This document shows, piece after piece, positions 5,856-5,920 of a stretch of 5,920 nt of DNA. Position numbers and translations under genes: made by a program. The notes under the pieces are model-generated. The model made no database searches, was not told where the DNA came from, and saw nothing but the letters and a program-made list of their open reading frames with translations. Each line of letters begins with the position of its first letter. Within the stretch, counting starts at the first letter, position 1. The stretch comes from Omnitrophica bacterium RIFOXYB12_FULL_50_7 (GTDB lineage Bacteria > Omnitrophota > Omnitrophia > Omnitrophales > Aquincolibacteriaceae): assembly GCA_001804345.1 (NCBI GenBank), contig MHFU01000093.1, forward strand, positions 1-5,920, in the 5' to 3' direction.

Positions 5856-5905
5856 AAGCTTTCCCCATGAAACTAAAACGACATGTGGCCCAATATGGAA
5901 AGCTT
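5856..5905. repeat. 9-bp perfect inverted repeat flanking the downstream start codon
   Basis: AAGCTTTCC (5856-5864) is the exact reverse complement of GGAAAGCTT (5897-5905), with 32 bases between. The possible ATG at 5867 lies in the loop. In RNA this stem could cover the region where a ribosome would bind. A second symmetry overlaps it: CATGG (5850-5854) and CCATG (5865-5869) around AAGCTT. ATGGtAAGCTTT (5851) and ATGGaAAGCTTT (5895) are also near-direct repeats, because AAGCTT is itself a palindrome. Confidence 0.45.
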
Positions 5906-5920
5906 TTGCAGGGTATCAAG
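5867..5920 (+). CDS. Possible start of a downstream gene, 3'-partial, unknown product
   Basis: ATG at 5867 opens a frame that stays open to the window end: 18 codons, beginning MKLKRHVAQYGKLLQ. It sits downstream of the promoter-like TTGACA at 5804 and the AT-rich stretch, which is the main support. There is no good Shine-Dalgarno sequence; only the weak GGTAAG (5853-5858) is near. Another frame from ATG 5851 is also open to the edge, so the choice of frame is not settled. The fragment is too short for a family assignment. Confidence 0.35.
   Translation, partial: MKLKRHVAQYGKLLQGIK

Larger units (their letters stand above)
5581..5866. other. Intergenic region with no convincing complete gene
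   Basis: The region lies between the giant gene's stop and the possible start at 5867. The first ~220 bases show no T-tract terminator for the + strand gene. Open frames exist on both strands (5611-5820 on +, 5637-5852 on -) but overlap each other, and neither resembles a protein I know. The hairpin CTCTC/GAGAG (5634-5638 with 5648-5652) is followed on the minus strand by TTTT, so it could be a weak terminator for minus-strand transcription. The last ~50 bases (about 5809-5850) are very AT-rich, including the palindrome TTAATATTAA at 5836-5845, consistent with a promoter zone. Confidence 0.6.

Overview
The window is almost entirely one very large protein-coding gene on the + strand. It is already open at base 1, so its start lies upstream, and it ends with TAA at 5578-5580, giving 1,859 visible residues. 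About 340 bases of mostly non-coding sequence follow, with a possible start of another gene at the right edge. There are no RNA genes, insertion sequences or CRISPR arrays. Residue numbers below count from the codon at base 1.

The large protein is modular and internally duplicated. In order it has: (1) an alpha-helical repeat array with an exact 42-residue period, at least six copies (1-756); (2) a ~390-residue module, copy A1 (808-1983); (3) a second, unrelated helical array of nine ~38-residue units grouped in threes (2182-3222); (4) a second copy of the module, A2 (3535-4695); (5) a Pro-rich linker made of a 62-residue unit repeated twice (4711-5082); and (6) a C-terminal alpha/beta-looking domain (5083-5577). 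No signal peptide or membrane segment is visible in this part, so it looks cytoplasmic, although the real N-terminus is not seen.

The most informative observation is that the first part of each module carries, in the right order and at near-normal spacing, motifs resembling the GHKL (Bergerat-fold) ATPase core of histidine kinases and Hsp90: an N-box-like helix (intact Asn only in A2), a textbook G1 box DTGIGI followed by ED, a degenerate G2-like GADAGLVI, and a closing strand TDFIFYLPP. If correct, this is a giant protein with two GHKL-like domains, each preceded by a helical solenoid. That layout recalls, by analogy only, eukaryotic sacsin. The 3' tails of the two modules are far more alike at the DNA level than the rest of the modules, which suggests recent gene conversion or unequal exchange.

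The organism cannot be fixed from sequence alone. A very long, repeat-built, family-less ORF with moderate GC and a GC-richer 3' end fits an uncultured bacterium. Candidatus Omnitrophota, known for giant ORFs, is a reasonable but unproven guess. No other complete gene is visible to define an operon.
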